In this document: positions 26,672-36,434 of the stretch, piece by piece | How the letters are laid out: every line of letters starts with the position of its first letter | How positions within the stretch are numbered: position 1 is the first letter of the stretch | From: Paenisporosarcina antarctica | GTDB lineage: Bacteria > Bacillota > Bacilli > Bacillales_A > Planococcaceae | NCBI RefSeq assembly: GCF_004367585.1 | Contig: NZ_CP038015.1 | Span: 2,114,001 to 2,178,000 of the forward strand | Length of the DNA: 64,000 nt | Reading direction: 5' to 3' | Program-made: the position numbers and the translations under genes | The notes under the pieces: generated by a model | Database searches by the model: none | Told to the model about the DNA's origin: nothing | The model's input: only the letters and a program-made list of their open reading frames with translations

Positions 26672-27004
26672 TTACCACCAAACAATTGTTAAAAATGTTA
26701 AGACCGTAATGAACGCTATGATTACACCAGTGTATAAGAACAACGTTGTAGTACCATGGCCTTTTTGGCTCATGTGCATGAAGTAATACAGTTGTAAAAC
26801 TACTTGCACAGCTGCTAATAACAAAATAATTGGTACAACTAGGTATGCAGAGAAATCAGCATAGACTGCCGTGAATGCGATTAAAGTTAAGAAAATCATT
26901 ATCGCAAACGTCGTCACTTGTCCACGCATTTCATTTGCTGAACGGCGACGGCTATACTCATACTCAGTTTGATTTTTTACATGAGTGTTTACATCGTGTC
27001 CCAT
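26672..27004 (-). CDS. ctaF: Cytochrome c oxidase subunit IV (CtaF)
   Basis: 110 aa with three membrane segments, the usual small fourth subunit of Bacillus caa3 oxidase. The family stretch VQVVLQLYYFMHMSQKG lies around residues 66-83. It starts 1 bp after the ctaE stop and ends the operon before a strong terminator. Confidence 0.93.
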   Translation of the reverse strand: MGHDVNTHVKNQTEYEYSRRRSANEMRGQVTTFAIMIFLTLIAFTAVYADFSAYLVVPIILLLAAVQVVLQLYYFMHMSQKGHGTTTLFLYTGVIIAFITVLTFLTIVWW

Positions 27005-27005
27005 A

Positions 27006-27632
27006 TTAATTCACCATTCCCATCAAGTATACTACCGTAAAGATAAATACCCAAACGACGTCAATAAAGTGCCAGTATAGTGACGCTGTGTAAAACTTAG
27101 GTGCATTGTAAAGATTTAATCCACGTTTTGAATTACGAAGCATTAAAAGTGTAATCCAACCTAGACCAATTAAAACATGCAAACCATGTGTTCCTACTAA
27201 TGTAAAGAACGCTGTACCGAATGCACTTTGAGTAAATGTAAATCCTAAATGTACGTAATGATTAAACTCATAAATCTCAAAAGCTAAGAACGCTGCACCG
27301 AGTAAAACGGTAATCATTAACCAAGCTTGCATCGATTTAAAATTATAGTTTCTCATGTGGTACATCGCGTAAACGCTTGTTAAAGAAGAAGTTAAAAGTA
27401 ACATTGTCATGATAAATACTAATGGTAACTCAAACAACTCTTGGGTAGTAAATTCCATACCACTTGGCCCTTTATTTTTAAGAGCCAAGTAAGTTGCAAA
27501 TAAACTTGCGAATAGCACAGTTTCGCCACCTAGGAAAAGCCAAAAACCTACGAATTTGTTTTTCCCTTCAAGTGTTGAGTGTTCTGCATGTTCCGGCCAC
27601 GATTGTGGGGTGTACTTAGTATTTAAGTCCAT
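27006..27632 (-). CDS. ctaE: Cytochrome c oxidase subunit III (CtaE)
   Basis: 208 aa with five membrane segments. Typical sequences: FWLFLGGETVLFASLFATYLAL, VGTHGLHVLIGLGW and the C-terminal YWHFIDVVWVFIFTVVYLMG. Stabilises the subunit I core of caa3 oxidase. The ATG overlaps the ctaD stop (TAATG), which shows translational coupling. Confidence 0.96.
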   Translation of the reverse strand: MDLNTKYTPQSWPEHAEHSTLEGKNKFVGFWLFLGGETVLFASLFATYLALKNKGPSGMEFTTQELFELPLVFIMTMLLLTSSLTSVYAMYHMRNYNFKSMQAWLMITVLLGAAFLAFEIYEFNHYVHLGFTFTQSAFGTAFFTLVGTHGLHVLIGLGWITLLMLRNSKRGLNLYNAPKFYTASLYWHFIDVVWVFIFTVVYLMGMVN

Positions 27633-29497
27633 TAGTGTTTACCCCCTTTGTCTTTCATTAAATCTTCTTTATGAACGTGATAGCCAAGATCATCTTTCAA
27701 TGAACGAGTAGCCATTGCTGAAAAAGTGATGATTAACCCTAAGATTAATACAGGAACTGCCCATGCTTGTTCTCCATTGTATAGAGCACCAAATGCACCA
27801 ACAAACAATCCGAATGACATAATAAAAGGAATAATACTATTGTTTGGCATATGAATATCGCCAATTGGTTCTGCATAAATCATGCCTTCTTTATTGCCTT
27901 CTTGTTTTTCAATCCAATAAGTGTCTAAACCACGTACTAGTGGTGTTTGTTTAAAGTTATAGAAAGGAACTGGTTGTGGGATTGCCCACTCGAGTGTACG
28001 ACCATCGCCCCAAGGATCGCGGCCAACAAGTTTATTTCTCGAGATTGTCATAATGATATTGACAACTAAAACAATTACAGCAACTGCCATGAAAATGGCG
28101 CCTATTGAACTGATTAGATTAAATAAATCCCATCCTTGATCTGCTCCGTACGTGAACACACGACGTGGCATCCCAAGTAAACCTAAGAAATGTTGAATAA
28201 AGAATGTTAGATGGAATCCAATTAGGAATAACCAGAACGTAACTTTTCCTAATGTTTCATCCAACATCGTATTGAACATTAACGGCCAGTAGAAATGTAA
28301 ACCAGCTAATAAACCAAGTACTACTCCACCTATAATAACGTAATGGAAGTGAGCTACGATGAAGTAAGAATCATGTAATTGATAGTCTAAAGGCGCTGAA
28401 GCTTGCATAATTCCCGTTATACCACCAGCTGTAAATGAAGGAATGAACGCAAGCGCATATAACATGGGAGTTGTAAATTTAATACTTCCTCCCCACATGG
28501 TAAGAAGCCAGTTAAAGATTTTAACCCCGGTAGGAACAGCAATCGCCATTGTAGCTACTGAGAAAATCGCATTAGCTGTTGGTCCCATACCTGTTGTAAA
28601 CATATGATGAGCCCAAACCATGAATCCTAAGAAACCGATTAATACAGTTGCAAATACCATAGCAGAGTAACCAAATAAACGTTTACGAGAGAATGTTGGG
28701 ATAATTTCAGAGAATATACCAAAGGCAGGTAATGCTAAGATATATACTTCAGGATGTCCGAAAATCCAGAATAAATGCTCCCAGATAACCGTATTACCCC
28801 CCATTGTATGATCGAAGAAGTTTCCTCCAAACATTCGGTCAAAAATCATAAAGAATAGCCCAACAGTAAGTGGAGGGAAAGCAAATAAAATTAGTGCAGA
28901 TGCCACAAATGTAGTCCATGTAAATAGCGGCATACGCATATAAGTCATCCCTGGCGCACGCATGTTAATGATTGTTACAAGGAAGTTAATTCCGGCGATT
29001 AACGTACCACCACCTGAAATTTGTAACCCTAAAGCATAAAAGTCAATACCATGACCTGGAGAGGCTATAGATAAAGACGCATAAGACGTCCATCCTGCAT
29101 CAGGTGCTCCACCCATGAACCATGATAAGTTTAAGAAAATTCCACCAAAGAAGAACATCCAAAAACCTAAAGAGTTTAAAAATGGAAACGCTACGTCACG
29201 CGCACCAATTTGCAGAGGTACAACAGCATTCATAAACGCAAATAAAAGTGGCATAGATGCCAAGAAAATCATGGTTGTACCATGCATAGTAATAATTTCA
29301 TTATATAATCCTGCACTCAAAAAATCATTATCCGGTTTTGCAAGTTGGATCCGAATAAGCATTGCCTCAATACCACCGATAACGAAGAATATTCCACCGG
29401 CAATGAGGTAAAGGATGGCAATTTTCTTATGATCAACGGTTGTTAAATAGTCCCAAATTACTGAGCCAATTCCTTTTTTCTGTGCGACTGAACTCAC
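27632..29497 (-). CDS. ctaD: Cytochrome c oxidase subunit I (CtaD)
   Basis: 621-aa catalytic subunit of the proton-pumping caa3 oxidase. Ligand motifs are visible: MHGTTMIF (low-spin haem His), WIFGHPEVYILALPAFG (CuB His with the cross-linked Tyr), and SYFIVAHFHYVIIGG (haem a3 and a ligands). Twelve or more membrane segments, plus the C-terminal extra helices usual in Bacillus. The start is GTG with AAAAGGAGG upstream. Lies between ctaC and ctaE. Confidence 0.97.
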   Translation of the reverse strand: MSSVAQKKGIGSVIWDYLTTVDHKKIAILYLIAGGIFFVIGGIEAMLIRIQLAKPDNDFLSAGLYNEIITMHGTTMIFLASMPLLFAFMNAVVPLQIGARDVAFPFLNSLGFWMFFFGGIFLNLSWFMGGAPDAGWTSYASLSIASPGHGIDFYALGLQISGGGTLIAGINFLVTIINMRAPGMTYMRMPLFTWTTFVASALILFAFPPLTVGLFFMIFDRMFGGNFFDHTMGGNTVIWEHLFWIFGHPEVYILALPAFGIFSEIIPTFSRKRLFGYSAMVFATVLIGFLGFMVWAHHMFTTGMGPTANAIFSVATMAIAVPTGVKIFNWLLTMWGGSIKFTTPMLYALAFIPSFTAGGITGIMQASAPLDYQLHDSYFIVAHFHYVIIGGVVLGLLAGLHFYWPLMFNTMLDETLGKVTFWLFLIGFHLTFFIQHFLGLLGMPRRVFTYGADQGWDLFNLISSIGAIFMAVAVIVLVVNIIMTISRNKLVGRDPWGDGRTLEWAIPQPVPFYNFKQTPLVRGLDTYWIEKQEGNKEGMIYAEPIGDIHMPNNSIIPFIMSFGLFVGAFGALYNGEQAWAVPVLILGLIITFSAMATRSLKDDLGYHVHKEDLMKDKGGKH

Positions 29498-29531
29498 AAC
29501 TTTAACCTCCTTTTCATCAATCTGTAGAACA

Positions 29532-30620
29532 TCAATCTTCTACAGTTAGTCCCATTAAGTATTCTGCCAGAGCTGTGAGCTCTTGATCTGAAAATTTATT
29601 ACCCTTATTAAGTTCTTCAGGTTGAGGCATTAAGTTACCTGGTTTGTACTCTTCTGGATTGTTGATCCAATTTTTAATATTATCTTCAGTGTGATCCATA
29701 AAACCAGCTACACGGTTACGATCACCAAATGTTGCTAAGTTTGGACCAACACCACCTGCTGAACCTGCACCTGATACAGCATGACATTGGATACAACTAG
29801 TGTTGAAGATTTCTTCTCCTTGCTGTGCAACTTCACCTTCTAGTGTTTGCTCCTCAGCAGAAGCTTGCATATTTACAACCCAAGCATCAAAGTCCTCGCG
29901 GTCTAAAGATTTCACTTTAAAGTCCATTAAAGCATGTGAAGGACCACAAAGTTCCGCACATTTACCATAGAAAACACCATCTTTAAGACCTTCTGAAGAG
30001 TTATCAAAAGTTAAATAAAATTGGTTTATGTTTTCAACATTAGTATCTAATTTACCACCAGCCGCTGGAATCCAGAATGAGTGTTTTACATCAGCAGCTT
30101 TAAGGTTAAAGTAGACCTTCTCTTGTGTTGGAACAACCAACTCTTGAGCTGTTATAATCCCTAAATCCGGATATTCAAATTCCCACCAATAAAGATTCGC
30201 TTCAACATTTACAGTTACCGCTTTTTTATCACCATCTTCATCCACTTTTTCCATACCACTTACATCTGCTAAGTTATATGTGTAGATTACAGTTGGCACT
30301 GCCAAAATCAATAGTAAAACGATTGGAATGATCGTCCAAAGAAGTTCTAGTTTGTGACTTCCTTCTACTTGAACTGGAATTAAATCTTCGCCCACTTTAG
30401 AACGACGAAATTTGACAATTGTAAGAATATATACAATCGTTACCACAATAATAACAAGTGTTACAATTGCTCCTGAAATTAACAATAAATTATATTGATC
30501 TCTACCGACTTGTCCCGCTGGATTAAGTGTCGATAAGTGCTCTGCACCGCATCCAGATAAAAAGACCGTTAAAGCTGTCAGCAGTGAAAAGAGACGCCAC
30601 TTTTTGATCCCTTTCATCAT
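29532..30620 (-). CDS. ctaC: Cytochrome c oxidase subunit II with fused cytochrome c (CtaC)
   Basis: 362-aa lipoprotein. A lipobox (LSGC at about residues 21-24) and two membrane helices are followed by the CuA cupredoxin domain, with the ligand cluster GKCAELCGPSHALMDF (about 212-227). The C-terminal cytochrome c domain has CIQCH (about 277-281) and a Met in NLMPQP. The fused haem c domain makes this a caa3 rather than aa3 oxidase; it accepts electrons from cytochrome c outside the membrane. About 98 bp downstream of ctaB. Confidence 0.97.
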   Translation of the reverse strand: MMKGIKKWRLFSLLTALTVFLSGCGAEHLSTLNPAGQVGRDQYNLLLISGAIVTLVIIVVTIVYILTIVKFRRSKVGEDLIPVQVEGSHKLELLWTIIPIVLLLILAVPTVIYTYNLADVSGMEKVDEDGDKKAVTVNVEANLYWWEFEYPDLGIITAQELVVPTQEKVYFNLKAADVKHSFWIPAAGGKLDTNVENINQFYLTFDNSSEGLKDGVFYGKCAELCGPSHALMDFKVKSLDREDFDAWVVNMQASAEEQTLEGEVAQQGEEIFNTSCIQCHAVSGAGSAGGVGPNLATFGDRNRVAGFMDHTEDNIKNWINNPEEYKPGNLMPQPEELNKGNKFSDQELTALAEYLMGLTVED

Positions 30621-30718
30621 AGCTTAATCAAACCCCTCTTTCGTAGTTATATTCTGTCTAAATTGAACGGTGGTTCTATTCTATATGAATTCTGTATTCA
30701 AAGAAAGAATCCCAAATG

Positions 30719-31636
30719 TTAGCTGAAAATCGAGAAAATAATCATAGAAACGAACATAATAGTCATGTAATTTAAAGAATAAATAAACATTCCATTTGCC
30801 CATTTTAAATCATCTTTCGCTTTAAAGCCTTTTAAAGAAAGTGCTAACCAACCAAAATTTAACACTGTTGCTAGGACGAGGAACCATGTCCCAAGTTGCA
30901 TGAGTAGAAATGGGAGAGGGAAAAGCACTAGAATCCAAAGTAGCATTGAGCGCTTTGTATACGCGAATCCTTTAATAACTGGCAACATTGGAATTCCTGC
31001 TGCCCGGTATTCTTCCGTTCGTTTCATAGCAAGTGCATAAAAGTGAGGTGGCTGCCATACAAACATGATAAGAAATAGTGCAAGTGCTCCCCATCCAAGT
31101 GATGGTTCAACTGCTGCCCATCCAATAACAGGTGGAATTGCTCCAGAAATACTCCCTACTATTGTATTACTAACATGTTTTCTTTTTGACCACATGGAGT
31201 ATAAAACAACATAACTGATAATTCCAGCTAGTCCCCATACTCCAGCTGAAACCGACGCCATAAATAATAAAATCTCACCAACAACTAAAAAGGTTATAGA
31301 AATAGATAATACAGCTATAGGTTTAAATCTACCGGTCACCGTTGGTCTAGATTTTGTTCTTGTCATAAATGGATCAATGTCACGATCGATAAAGTTGTTC
31401 ATTGCTCCAGAACCAGCAATAATAAGTGCTGCACCAATAAGGGTGTAAAGCATCAAATTTATCTCATCTAAAAAGTGACGGTTTGAAAATTGAAAGGCTA
31501 ACCACAACCCTGTAAAAGTTGTCACAAGGTTTGAGTTTACAATTCCAATCTTGATTAAAGCAAGAAAGTCCTTAATAAATGATGTTGTTAGCGGGTCTGC
31601 ATCAGTTTCTGCATTAATCGAGCGACCGTTTGACAT
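30719..31636 (-). CDS. ctaB: Protohaem IX farnesyltransferase (haem O synthase)
   Basis: 305-aa UbiA-family prenyltransferase with about eight or nine membrane segments. It converts haem B to haem O. The catalytic acidic motif NNFIDRDIDPFMTRTKSRP is at about residues 81-99 and the second conserved loop is YSMWSKRKHVSNT. The start is ATG with GAAAGGGG upstream. Divergent to ctaA, as in B. subtilis. Confidence 0.96.
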   Translation of the reverse strand: MSNGRSINAETDADPLTTSFIKDFLALIKIGIVNSNLVTTFTGLWLAFQFSNRHFLDEINLMLYTLIGAALIIAGSGAMNNFIDRDIDPFMTRTKSRPTVTGRFKPIAVLSISITFLVVGEILLFMASVSAGVWGLAGIISYVVLYSMWSKRKHVSNTIVGSISGAIPPVIGWAAVEPSLGWGALALFLIMFVWQPPHFYALAMKRTEEYRAAGIPMLPVIKGFAYTKRSMLLWILVLFPLPFLLMQLGTWFLVLATVLNFGWLALSLKGFKAKDDLKWANGMFIYSLNYMTIMFVSMIIFSIFS

Positions 31637-31956
31637 GAAATTACCCCTTTCAAAGTTGTAAGCATATTCCGCTACCCTTACTATATCGAAAAACTAACAT
31701 TAATTCTATAAGTAAGTTGAAATTCGATAAAAATCAAAGTAGTTTAAACTAAAAGTCACTCTACATATCTATAATAAAGCATTTTAAGGAAAGTATTGTG
31801 AATAGAAAGGGAATACTTTATGAACAATTTGTGAAAAGGGCCATCTCATACGATGAGATTGTGGGCTAGACATTGTATTTTTGCATTTTCTTAGCTATTA
31901 TCAAACATGCAGGTATTGTATTTTCGTGACAAGTATAGGCAAAGTAGGTGTCATTC
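31637..31956. promoter_or_regulatory. ctaA-ctaB divergent control region
   Basis: 320 bp between divergent haem A pathway genes, so it must carry both promoters. A perfect inverted repeat ATCTCAT-ACG-ATGAGAT lies at 31843-31859, on the ctaA side, and may be an operator. In B. subtilis this region is controlled by ResD; I could not identify a ResD site with confidence. No ORF seen. Confidence 0.5.
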
Positions 31957-32874
31957 ATGCAACAAAGTAAATACTTAAAGTGGTTTGCTGTTGCTGCAAC
32001 AATTGGTATGTTGCTCATTCTTCTAGGCGGCGCACTTGTGTCAAAAACTGACAGTGGTATGGGATGTGGCAGAAATTGGCCCGGATGTAATGGACAATTA
32101 ATTCCAGATGTAATCACTCCAGAAGTGTTAATTGAATTTTCTCACCGGGTTGTTACTGGCTCTGTAGGTTTTCTTATCCTAATATTATCGGTATGGTCAT
32201 GGAAAACTATGAGACATATACGAGAAACTAAATTATTAGTCTTCATGGCTATGTTTTTCTTGATTTTACAAGCCCTTATTGGAGCTGCACAAGTTTTATG
32301 GGGACAAGGTGACTTTATTTTAGCACTTCACTTTGGAATCTCCTTAATCTCTTTTGCTTCTGTATTATTGTTAACACTACTAATATTTGAAGTAGATCGA
32401 AAATTTGATGCGGATAAATTACGCATTGGGACCAAGTTAAAATGGCATACGATTGGTGTAACCTTATTCTCGTATATAGTCGTTTATACAGGAGCTCTCG
32501 TTCGACATACTGACTCTAGTTTAATTTGTTCTGATTGGCCAATGTGTCAAAATGGTAATTTCTCTTTACCTTCAAACCTGTATGAATGGGTGCAAATGGG
32601 CCATCGAACTGCTGCGGCAATGATTTTTATTTGGATTTCTATTATTGCTTGGCATGCTTTTAAACATTATAAAGATCAACGAGTGTTGTTTTATGGATGG
32701 ATGATCGCTTTTATTATCGTCTCACTTCAAGTCTTGTCAGGAATGATCGTCGTTTTAACTAAACTTAATTTATACTTTGCTTTACTCCATTCTCTATTGA
32801 TAACATTACTATTTGGTTTATTATGTTATATGATCTTACTGCTATCACGTAGTAGTTTTAAAAAGCAGAAATAA
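31957..32874 (+). CDS. ctaA: Haem A synthase CtaA
   Basis: 305-aa eight-helix membrane enzyme that oxidises haem O to haem A for the caa3 oxidase. The two extracellular loops carry the family cysteine pairs: MGCGRNWPGC (about residues 34-43) and LICSDWPMCQN (about 189-199). Conserved histidines occur in FSHRVVTGS, LHFGIS, GHRTAAA and LLHSLL. Start ATG 31957 has AGGTG 6 bases upstream, preferred over a GTG at 31948. Confidence 0.95.
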   Translation: MQQSKYLKWFAVAATIGMLLILLGGALVSKTDSGMGCGRNWPGCNGQLIPDVITPEVLIEFSHRVVTGSVGFLILILSVWSWKTMRHIRETKLLVFMAMFFLILQALIGAAQVLWGQGDFILALHFGISLISFASVLLLTLLIFEVDRKFDADKLRIGTKLKWHTIGVTLFSYIVVYTGALVRHTDSSLICSDWPMCQNGNFSLPSNLYEWVQMGHRTAAAMIFIWISIIAWHAFKHYKDQRVLFYGWMIAFIIVSLQVLSGMIVVLTKLNLYFALLHSLLITLLFGLLCYMILLLSRSSFKKQK

Positions 32875-32911
32875 AAAACGGTTCCGCAAAAATTGCGGAA
32901 CTGTTTTTTTG
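32873..32911 (+). terminator. Terminator of ctaA
   Basis: AAAACGGTTCCGCAA pairs with TTGCGGAACTGTTTT around a 3-nt loop, followed by Ts. Confidence 0.9.
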
Positions 32912-32931
32912 TTGTCACAGAGCAGAAAAAT

Positions 32932-32972
32932 AAAAACACAGATTGCACCATTATGGGTGCAATCTGTGTTTT
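32932..32972 (-). terminator. Terminator of pyc
   Basis: Minus strand: AAAACACAGATTGCACC pairs with GGTGCAATCTGTGTTTT, a 16-17 bp stem just after the pyc stop codon. Confidence 0.9.
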
Positions 32973-32977
32973 ACTAA

Positions 32978-35900
32978 TTACTCTTTTTCCATTTCAATTA
33001 ATAAATCGCCTGTCGCAATAGACGAGCCAGTTGAAACGTGAATTTCTTTAATAACACCATTATATGGAGCTTGAACAGTTGTTTCCATTTTCATGGCTTC
33101 TGTAATAAGCAAATGATCGCCACGTTTTACACGGCTACCATTAGCTATGGCAACTTTTAAAACAGTTCCAGGCATTGTAGCACCGATATGATTTGGATTT
33201 GCGACATCCGCTTTCGGTTTTTGCGTAACATCAGACTCTATCGTCATGTCTTGTATAATAACTTCTCGAGGTTGTCCATTTAATTCAAAATAAATGACCC
33301 GATTACCATCTGATTGTGGTTGGCTTATTGAAACCATTTTAATGATTAGCGTCTTGCCTTTTTGAATTTCCACTTCAATTTCTTCACCTAATCGCATTCC
33401 ATATAAGAAAGTTGGCGTATCAAGAACAGATACATCTCCAAACTTTTTCTCCATAACTGAATATTCATCAAACACTTTAGGATATAACGCGTAAGCAAGT
33501 ACTTCATGACTATCTACTGGACGATTTAGTTTATGGAAAAGTTCTTCTTTTAATTCATCAAAATTAACAGGTTCTAATAATTCACCTGGGCGAACTGTAA
33601 TAGCTTCGCGATCTTTTAAAATCACTTTTTGCAATTCTTTGGGGAATCCACCATAAGGTTGTCCAATATAGCCTTGGAAAAACTCGATTACTGAGTCAGG
33701 GAAATCAATAGTAAGTCCTCGTGATAGCACAGTTTCTTCTGTTAGGTCATTTTGGACCATGAATAGAGCCATATCCCCTACCACTTTGGAAGAAGGAGTA
33801 ACTTTTACCACATCACCAAACATTAAATTAACGACTGAATACATCGCTGTCACTTCTTCAAAACGTCCACCAAGTCCCACTGCTTTTGCTTGTTGCTGCA
33901 GATTACTATATTGTCCACCTGGCATTTCATGCACATAAATTTCAGTATGTGGGCTCATCATACCAGACTCGAATACCTGGTAATATTTTCGTACATCTTC
34001 CCAGTAATTTGATAATTGTTCTATTTCTTTGATGTTTGTACGAATTTCTCTTTTAGCACCCTTTAAAGCATACGTAAGACTGTTTGCACTAGGTTGTGAA
34101 GTCAATCCAGCCATCGTTCCAAGTGCAGTATCGACGATATCTACGCCCGCATCAATTGCTCTTGCATATAAATAGATACCGTTCCCACTTGTATCATGAG
34201 TATGAAGATGTATTGGCAATGAAACTGTATCTTTTAGTTCAGAAACGAGACGATATGCAGCTTCAGGTTTTAATAAACCTGCCATATCTTTAATTGCTAA
34301 AATATGAGCACCTGCAGCTTCTAGTTCTTTGGCCATTTCTTTGTAATATGAGACAGTATATTTCGCGCGGTTATCATCTAAAATATCGCCAGTATAACAA
34401 ATAGATGCTTCTGCAATTTTACCCGATTGTCTTGCAGCATCGATAGCAACTTCCATCCCTTTAATCCAGTTCAAGCTATCAAAGATTCGGAATACATCGA
34501 TACCTGACTCAGCTGATGATTGGATAAATTCACGAATAACATTATCAGGATAGTTTTTATATCCAACAGCATTTGCTCCACGTACAAGCATTTGTAACAG
34601 TACATTAGGAATCATTTCACGCATTTTTATTAACCGATCCCATGGATTTTCTCTTAAGAATCGATATGCAACATCAAATGTTGCCCCACCCCACATTTCA
34701 AAAGAAAAAGCATCATGCATACCTCTCGCTGACTGCTCAGCAATTTCGTACATGTCATTTGAACGTACACGTGTAGCTAGTAATGATTGATGGGCATCAC
34801 GGAAAGTCGTATCGGTTATTAACACATCTTGTTGTTCGTGAATCCACTTAACTAGTCCTTCTGCTCCACGTTCAGTTAGGATTTGTTTTGTCCCAGGTGT
34901 TGGTGGAACTAATAAATCAATTTTTGGTTTTCTTGGAACGGTAAACACCGGCTTTGATGCTTTTTCTATTCCTGGGAAACCATTCACTGTTACGTTACCA
35001 ATATAATTTAATAGTTTTGTTCCACGGTCTTTACGAAGTGGGAACAAGAACAGTTCTGGTGTTGAATCAATAAAGCTCGTATTAAAATTACCTGTAATAA
35101 AGTTTTGATGTTTAACGACATTCCCTAAAAATGGAATGTTCGTTTTAATGCCACGAATCCGGAATTCTTGTAAATTGCGGTCCATTTTTGCAGCAGCTTC
35201 TTTAAACGTTTTGCCCCATGTTGATACTTTTACAAGCAAAGAATCGTAGTATGGTGAAATGACCGCACCTTGGAAGCCATTACCAGCATCTAACCGAACT
35301 CCAAAGCCTCCACCAGAGCGGTACACCATTAATTTCCCTGTATCAGGCATAAAATTATTTAATGGATCCTCTGTTGTCACACGAGATTGAATCGCAAAAC
35401 CGAATAACGGAATTTCTTCTTGAGTAGGCATCCCAATTTCTTCTTCAAATAAGGATGAACCATCTGCAATATGAATTTGAGAATGGACGATATCGATTCC
35501 CGTCACCATCTCTGTAATGGTATGTTCTACTTGAATTCGCGGATTCACTTCGATGAAGTAAAACTCATCTCCTGAAACCAAAAATTCCACTGTTCCAGCG
35601 TTTATGTACTTTACATTATTCATTAATTGAACCGCTGCATCACAAATACGATCACGTAATTCTTTTGTTAAGGAGTTAGAAGGAGCAATTTCAACTACTT
35701 TTTGATGTCTCCGTTGAATTGAACAATCACGTTCGTACAGATGCACCAAATTGCCGTGCTTATCCCCTAAAATTTGAACTTCTATATGTTTTGGCTTATA
35801 TACAAGCTTTTCAACGTATACTTCATCGGATCCAAAAGCAGCTTTTGCTTCTGATTTTGCTCGCTCGTATCCTGACTCAACATCGTTCACTGTAGGGACA

Positions 35901-36418
35901 CTTCGCATTCCGCGACCGCCTCCACCTAAGGACGCTTTAATCATTAAAGGGTAGCCATATTCTTCGCCAAATGCTTTTACTTCTTCTATGGAGTGAACAG
36001 GTCCGTCAGTCCCTGGAATAACGGGAATCCCAGCTAATACAGCTTGGTGACGAGCTTTTACCTTGTCTCCGAACATATCTAAATGTGTCGACGTTGGACC
36101 AATAAAAATGATACCCTCTTCTTCGCATCGTCTTGCAAAATCTACGTTTTCAGAAAGGAATCCATACCCAGGATGAATCGCATCAGATTTACTATCTTTT
36201 GCAATTTGTAATATTCCTTCAATATCTAAATAGGCATCAATTGGTTTTTTTCCATCTCCAACTAAATACGATTCATCTGCTTTGTACCGATGGAATGAAC
36301 CACTGTCTTCTCTTGAATAAATTGATACGGTACTCAAGTTTAATTCGGTACAAGCACGGAAAATACGGATGGCAATTTCTCCGCGGTTAGCTACTAATAT
36401 CTTCTTAATCGTCTTCAT
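32978..36418 (-). CDS. pyc: Pyruvate carboxylase
   Basis: 1146-aa biotin enzyme that makes oxaloacetate from pyruvate. Domains in order: biotin carboxylase (about 1-450; KILVANRGEIAIRI, KASLGGGGRGM, FIEVNPRIQVEHTITE), carboxyltransferase TIM barrel (about 525-800; ITDTTFRDAHQSLLATRVR, metal site IHLHTHDTSG), PC-type tetramerisation region, and C-terminal biotinyl domain (TEAMKMETTV, target Lys at about 1112). The ATG 36418 gives the family N-terminus; a 19-residue extension reaching into ftsW is not conserved. Lies 16 bp after ftsW, probably in one transcript, as in B. subtilis. Confidence 0.97.
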   Translation of the reverse strand: MKTIKKILVANRGEIAIRIFRACTELNLSTVSIYSREDSGSFHRYKADESYLVGDGKKPIDAYLDIEGILQIAKDSKSDAIHPGYGFLSENVDFARRCEEEGIIFIGPTSTHLDMFGDKVKARHQAVLAGIPVIPGTDGPVHSIEEVKAFGEEYGYPLMIKASLGGGGRGMRSVPTVNDVESGYERAKSEAKAAFGSDEVYVEKLVYKPKHIEVQILGDKHGNLVHLYERDCSIQRRHQKVVEIAPSNSLTKELRDRICDAAVQLMNNVKYINAGTVEFLVSGDEFYFIEVNPRIQVEHTITEMVTGIDIVHSQIHIADGSSLFEEEIGMPTQEEIPLFGFAIQSRVTTEDPLNNFMPDTGKLMVYRSGGGFGVRLDAGNGFQGAVISPYYDSLLVKVSTWGKTFKEAAAKMDRNLQEFRIRGIKTNIPFLGNVVKHQNFITGNFNTSFIDSTPELFLFPLRKDRGTKLLNYIGNVTVNGFPGIEKASKPVFTVPRKPKIDLLVPPTPGTKQILTERGAEGLVKWIHEQQDVLITDTTFRDAHQSLLATRVRSNDMYEIAEQSARGMHDAFSFEMWGGATFDVAYRFLRENPWDRLIKMREMIPNVLLQMLVRGANAVGYKNYPDNVIREFIQSSAESGIDVFRIFDSLNWIKGMEVAIDAARQSGKIAEASICYTGDILDDNRAKYTVSYYKEMAKELEAAGAHILAIKDMAGLLKPEAAYRLVSELKDTVSLPIHLHTHDTSGNGIYLYARAIDAGVDIVDTALGTMAGLTSQPSANSLTYALKGAKREIRTNIKEIEQLSNYWEDVRKYYQVFESGMMSPHTEIYVHEMPGGQYSNLQQQAKAVGLGGRFEEVTAMYSVVNLMFGDVVKVTPSSKVVGDMALFMVQNDLTEETVLSRGLTIDFPDSVIEFFQGYIGQPYGGFPKELQKVILKDREAITVRPGELLEPVNFDELKEELFHKLNRPVDSHEVLAYALYPKVFDEYSVMEKKFGDVSVLDTPTFLYGMRLGEEIEVEIQKGKTLIIKMVSISQPQSDGNRVIYFELNGQPREVIIQDMTIESDVTQKPKADVANPNHIGATMPGTVLKVAIANGSRVKRGDHLLITEAMKMETTVQAPYNGVIKEIHVSTGSSIATGDLLIEMEKE

Positions 36419-36434
36419 TATGAAACGACACCCC

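Noticed and set aside
29115-29411. 98-codon plus-strand frame inside ctaD
   Set aside because: Antisense shadow of a highly conserved oxidase gene; Lys- and Ile-rich translation without family character or ribosome site.
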